DNA of 16,276 bases from Actinomycetes bacterium (lineage in GTDB: Bacteria; Actinomycetota; Acidimicrobiia; Acidimicrobiales; RAAP-2). A program made the position numbers and the translations under genes. The notes under the pieces were generated by a model. That model did no database searches. It was not told the origin of the DNA and was given only the letters and a program-made list of their open reading frames with translations. The stretch is from positions 1 to 16,276 of the forward strand of contig JAJYPU010000029.1 in assembly GCA_021795095.1 (NCBI GenBank). Direction: 5' to 3'. Within the stretch, counting starts at the first letter, position 1. Every line of letters begins with the position of its first letter. This document shows, in pieces, positions 14,586 to 16,276 of the stretch.

Positions 14586-15860
14586 GTGAAGCATGACACG
14601 CAAGGGCAGCGTTTCCAAGGTTCCTCCACCGCGCGGATCGGTGCGCGCCACGCGGCGCTCGCGGCCGTGCTCGTCGTTTTGAGCATCGGCACCTACGCGG
14701 TCTCACTCGCGTCGGGTGCGACGGGTTCGCGCGCCACGCTGAGTGCGAGCCCAGCGACGATGCCCCCGACCGGCCCAACGCTCACCAGCCGGTCCGGCTC
14801 TGTTCGCGCGACGCGACCGAAGGCGCCGCAGACGCCGCGACGCGTACACGTCGACTCGATACCTCGAGGCGCCTCGACACCGATCGCGGCCGCCCGCCGG
14901 AGCCGCGCCGTCGCCCCGGCCAGCATCGCGCGCACGTCGGTGCGCACGCGTACGGTTCGAACCCCGGTCGCCACTACGAAGGCTTCGGTCCGCTCGCTGA
15001 CGTCGTCGTCGTCGCGGCCAAGCGCCCCCCAGCCCGTTGCCGCTACCACCGCAGTCACCACCGCCACGTCGAGCACGCCGACGACGTCCACCGCGGCCAG
15101 CGCACTCGCGGCGAATCTCAACCCGTCGGCCAACATCGCGCCGAACCCGAACTTCCTCCAGTCTGGTCAGTGCGTCCAGACCGGCGCCACCTGGAGCTGT
15201 GACAACCCCTGTGTGACCTCGTCACTTACTTGGCCGACGGTCACGAACGACCCGGCCTGCACGACCTACATCCTGAGCGCGATCAACGCCGCTCGCCACG
15301 TCGAGGGCCTGGCGCCGATGGTGTTGCCGAGCAACTGGTACAGCCTCACCACGCCCGAGCAGCTCTTCGTCGTGGCGAACCTCGAGCGCACGGCCCGTGG
15401 GCTGCCCCCATACCTCGGGATCAACGCCGCGCTCAGCGCCGAGGCCCAGCGGGCCGCTGCCGCCTACGGCGACCCCAGCCTCGCCAAGGGCTTCGCGGCC
15501 GCCGTAGACCGCCAGGGGTACCCGGCAATGGGCGGGGCTTGGTCAGCTGGGTTCTCCGTGCTCGCGGCCGACTACATCTGGATGTATGACGACGGCTGGG
15601 CGGGCAGCGTGAACGCGACGTCGAACATCGCGTGCACCTCGGCCAACGCTGCGGGCTGCTGGGCGCACCGTGACGAGTTGCTCGGCTACGACCCCGGCTA
15701 CAACCCCGGCGTCGGCCTGGACTGCGCCAACGCCGAGATGGGCGTCGGCTTCGCTGTCGCCAACGGGTCGGGCTCGTTCGTGGACCTCATCGAGCAGCCC
15801 AAGGGCAATCCGCCGGCCATGACCTTCACCTGGGCGGCCGACGTGGTGCCCTACCTGTAA
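14586..15860 (+). CDS. Secreted or membrane-anchored CAP-like protein with Ser/Thr/Pro-rich linker
   Basis: This 424-residue exported protein has an N-terminal hydrophobic segment at about 22-42 (a signal peptide or anchor, without a clear lipobox). Residues about 45-185 are a low-complexity Ala/Thr/Ser/Arg/Pro linker of the cell-wall-spanning type. The globular part is about 190-424 with seven cysteines (C196, C205, C209, C225, C350, C358, C380), probably in disulfides. INAARHVEGLAPMVLPSNWYSLTTPEQLFVVANLERTARGLPP at 233-275 and CWAHRDELLG at 358-367 recall CAP/SCP-like secreted proteins of actinobacteria; the assignment to that superfamily is a pattern judgement. The start is a GTG at 14586 with GGAAA only 2 nt upstream, so its ribosome site is poor. 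It is divergent from the hyc/ehr operon. Its biochemical role is unknown. Confidence 0.8.
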   Translation: MKHDTQGQRFQGSSTARIGARHAALAAVLVVLSIGTYAVSLASGATGSRATLSASPATMPPTGPTLTSRSGSVRATRPKAPQTPRRVHVDSIPRGASTPIAAARRSRAVAPASIARTSVRTRTVRTPVATTKASVRSLTSSSSRPSAPQPVAATTAVTTATSSTPTTSTAASALAANLNPSANIAPNPNFLQSGQCVQTGATWSCDNPCVTSSLTWPTVTNDPACTTYILSAINAARHVEGLAPMVLPSNWYSLTTPEQLFVVANLERTARGLPPYLGINAALSAEAQRAAAAYGDPSLAKGFAAAVDRQGYPAMGGAWSAGFSVLAADYIWMYDDGWAGSVNATSNIACTSANAAGCWAHRDELLGYDPGYNPGVGLDCANAEMGVGFAVANGSGSFVDLIEQPKGNPPAMTFTWAADVVPYL

Positions 15861-15890
15861 GTTCGCTTCGCTGGTATCCGCGCTCGCGCG

Positions 15891-15912
15891 CGCCGACTTC
15901 GTAGAATCGGCG
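15891..15912 (+). terminator. Hairpin after the CAP-like gene
   Basis: CGCCGA and TCGGCG close a stem, with an inner TTC/GAA pair and a GTA loop. It begins 30 nt after the CAP-like stop. There is no T-tract, and the hairpin overlaps the TAGAAT that may be a -10 element, so it could instead affect transcription start of the next unit. Confidence 0.3.
15902..15907 (+). promoter_or_regulatory. Possible -10 element TAGAAT for a leaderless transcript
   Basis: TAGAAT is followed after exactly 7 nt by a GTG at 15915. In actinobacteria this spacing places the transcription start at the first base of the start codon. No good -35 was found. Confidence 0.4.
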
Positions 15913-15914
15913 CC

Positions 15915-15998
15915 GTGCGCGTGAACTTCGAATCCAACGACCGGGGGCCCACGCACCTCGCGCGCGGCGCGAGCGGCGTCGGCTTGCGCGCGCGGTGA
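15915..15998 (+). CDS. Possible leaderless 27-codon leader ORF
   Basis: GTG to TGA encodes 27 residues, beginning VRVNFESNDRGPTHLARG (GTG read as Met) and arginine-rich. It has no known relatives that I recognise. It has no ribosome site but sits at leaderless spacing from TAGAAT, and it ends 4 nt before the GTG of the response regulator. It could couple ribosomes to that gene, as leader ORFs often do. It might also be just part of an untranslated leader. Confidence 0.3.
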   Translation: MRVNFESNDRGPTHLARGASGVGLRAR

Positions 15999-16002
15999 CG
16001 CC

Positions 16003-16276
16003 GTGACCACGATCCTGCTCGTCGAGGATGACGCCGCCATGGTTACCTTGCTCGAGCGCTACCTCACCGGCGAGGGTTACCGCGTCATCGCGGCCACCTC
16101 GGGCGCCGAGGCTCTCGCCGTCGTGACGACTCACGACCCCGACTTGGTGGTGCTCGACATCGTGCTCGGCGAGGAGGACGGTCGCGAGGTGTTTCGCGAG
16201 CTGCGCCTGTTGAGCGACGTGCCGACCATGTTCGTGACCGGTCGCGGGCTCGAGTCCGAACGAATCGCGGGACTGA
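16003..16276 (+). CDS. Response regulator, receiver domain (partial at window edge)
   Basis: The 91 codons in the window form most of a CheY-like receiver domain. The acidic pocket is E8/D9/D10 (LLVEDDAAM), the phosphorylated aspartate is D52 (LVVLDIVLGEEDG), and the switch threonine is T79 (MFVTGRG). The conserved lysine and the output domain lie beyond the window edge, so the family (OmpR/PhoB, NarL or other) cannot be told. The GTG at 16003 gives the normal N-terminus starting TTILLVEDD. No Shine-Dalgarno is seen upstream, so translation may depend on the short ORF just before it. The partner kinase is not in the window. Confidence 0.9.
   Translation, partial: MTTILLVEDDAAMVTLLERYLTGEGYRVIAATSGAEALAVVTTHDPDLVVLDIVLGEEDGREVFRELRLLSDVPTMFVTGRGLESERIAGL

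Noticed and set aside
14204..14778. Two minus-strand ORFs of about 160 codons over the divergent region
   Set aside because: They overlap the regulatory repeats and the start of the CAP-like gene, have no domain, and show the Arg/Ser/Pro-rich make-up of out-of-frame GC-rich DNA.

Overview
The window is GC-rich, with closely packed, mostly overlapping genes that often start with GTG. It fits an actinobacterium, possibly of the Acidimicrobiia. I cannot fix the genus from the sequence. No rRNA, tRNA or CRISPR array was seen.

Layout. (1) 1-4636, minus strand: a three-gene operon for ferredoxin-linked 2-oxoglutarate oxidation. The order of transcription is an iron-sulfur flavoprotein of the GltD type with a C-terminal ferredoxin region, then korA (fused gamma-alpha subunit), then korB (cut by the window edge). 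(2) 4786-6274: an insertion carrying an intact tnpB, bounded by imperfect inverted repeats of about 35 bp. This is unusual, because tnpB elements normally lack terminal inverted repeats. (3) 6306-7221: a strong bulged hairpin, a single-pass membrane protein of unknown function with lower GC, and a gene-poor gap. (4) 7222-14176, minus strand: a six-gene operon in which neighbouring genes overlap by 1 or 4 nt. It encodes a membrane complex related to group 4 [NiFe] hydrogenases and complex I, in the order NuoB-, NuoL-, NuoH-, HyfE-, HyfF- and NuoCD-like. (5) 14177-14585: a long divergent regulatory region with an 11-bp-period triple repeat resembling a Pho box. (6) 14586-15860, plus strand: a secreted or anchored CAP-like protein. 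(7) 15915-end, plus strand: a possible leaderless 27-codon ORF, then the start of a response regulator.

The main finding is that the hydrogenase-type large subunit has lost all four cysteines that bind the NiFe centre, while the small subunit keeps its four [4Fe-4S] cysteines. The complex is therefore not a hydrogenase. It belongs to the energy-converting hydrogenase-related (Ehr) type, and its gene order and sizes match what I recall of Mycobacterium tuberculosis Rv0082-Rv0087, which is annotated hyc. It has proton-pumping-type membrane subunits, but no NuoI/HycF ferredoxin subunit and no hydrogenase maturation genes nearby. Its electron donor and acceptor are unknown. The neighbouring Kor operon makes low-potential electrons, so a link through ferredoxin is a reasonable hypothesis but is not shown by the sequence.
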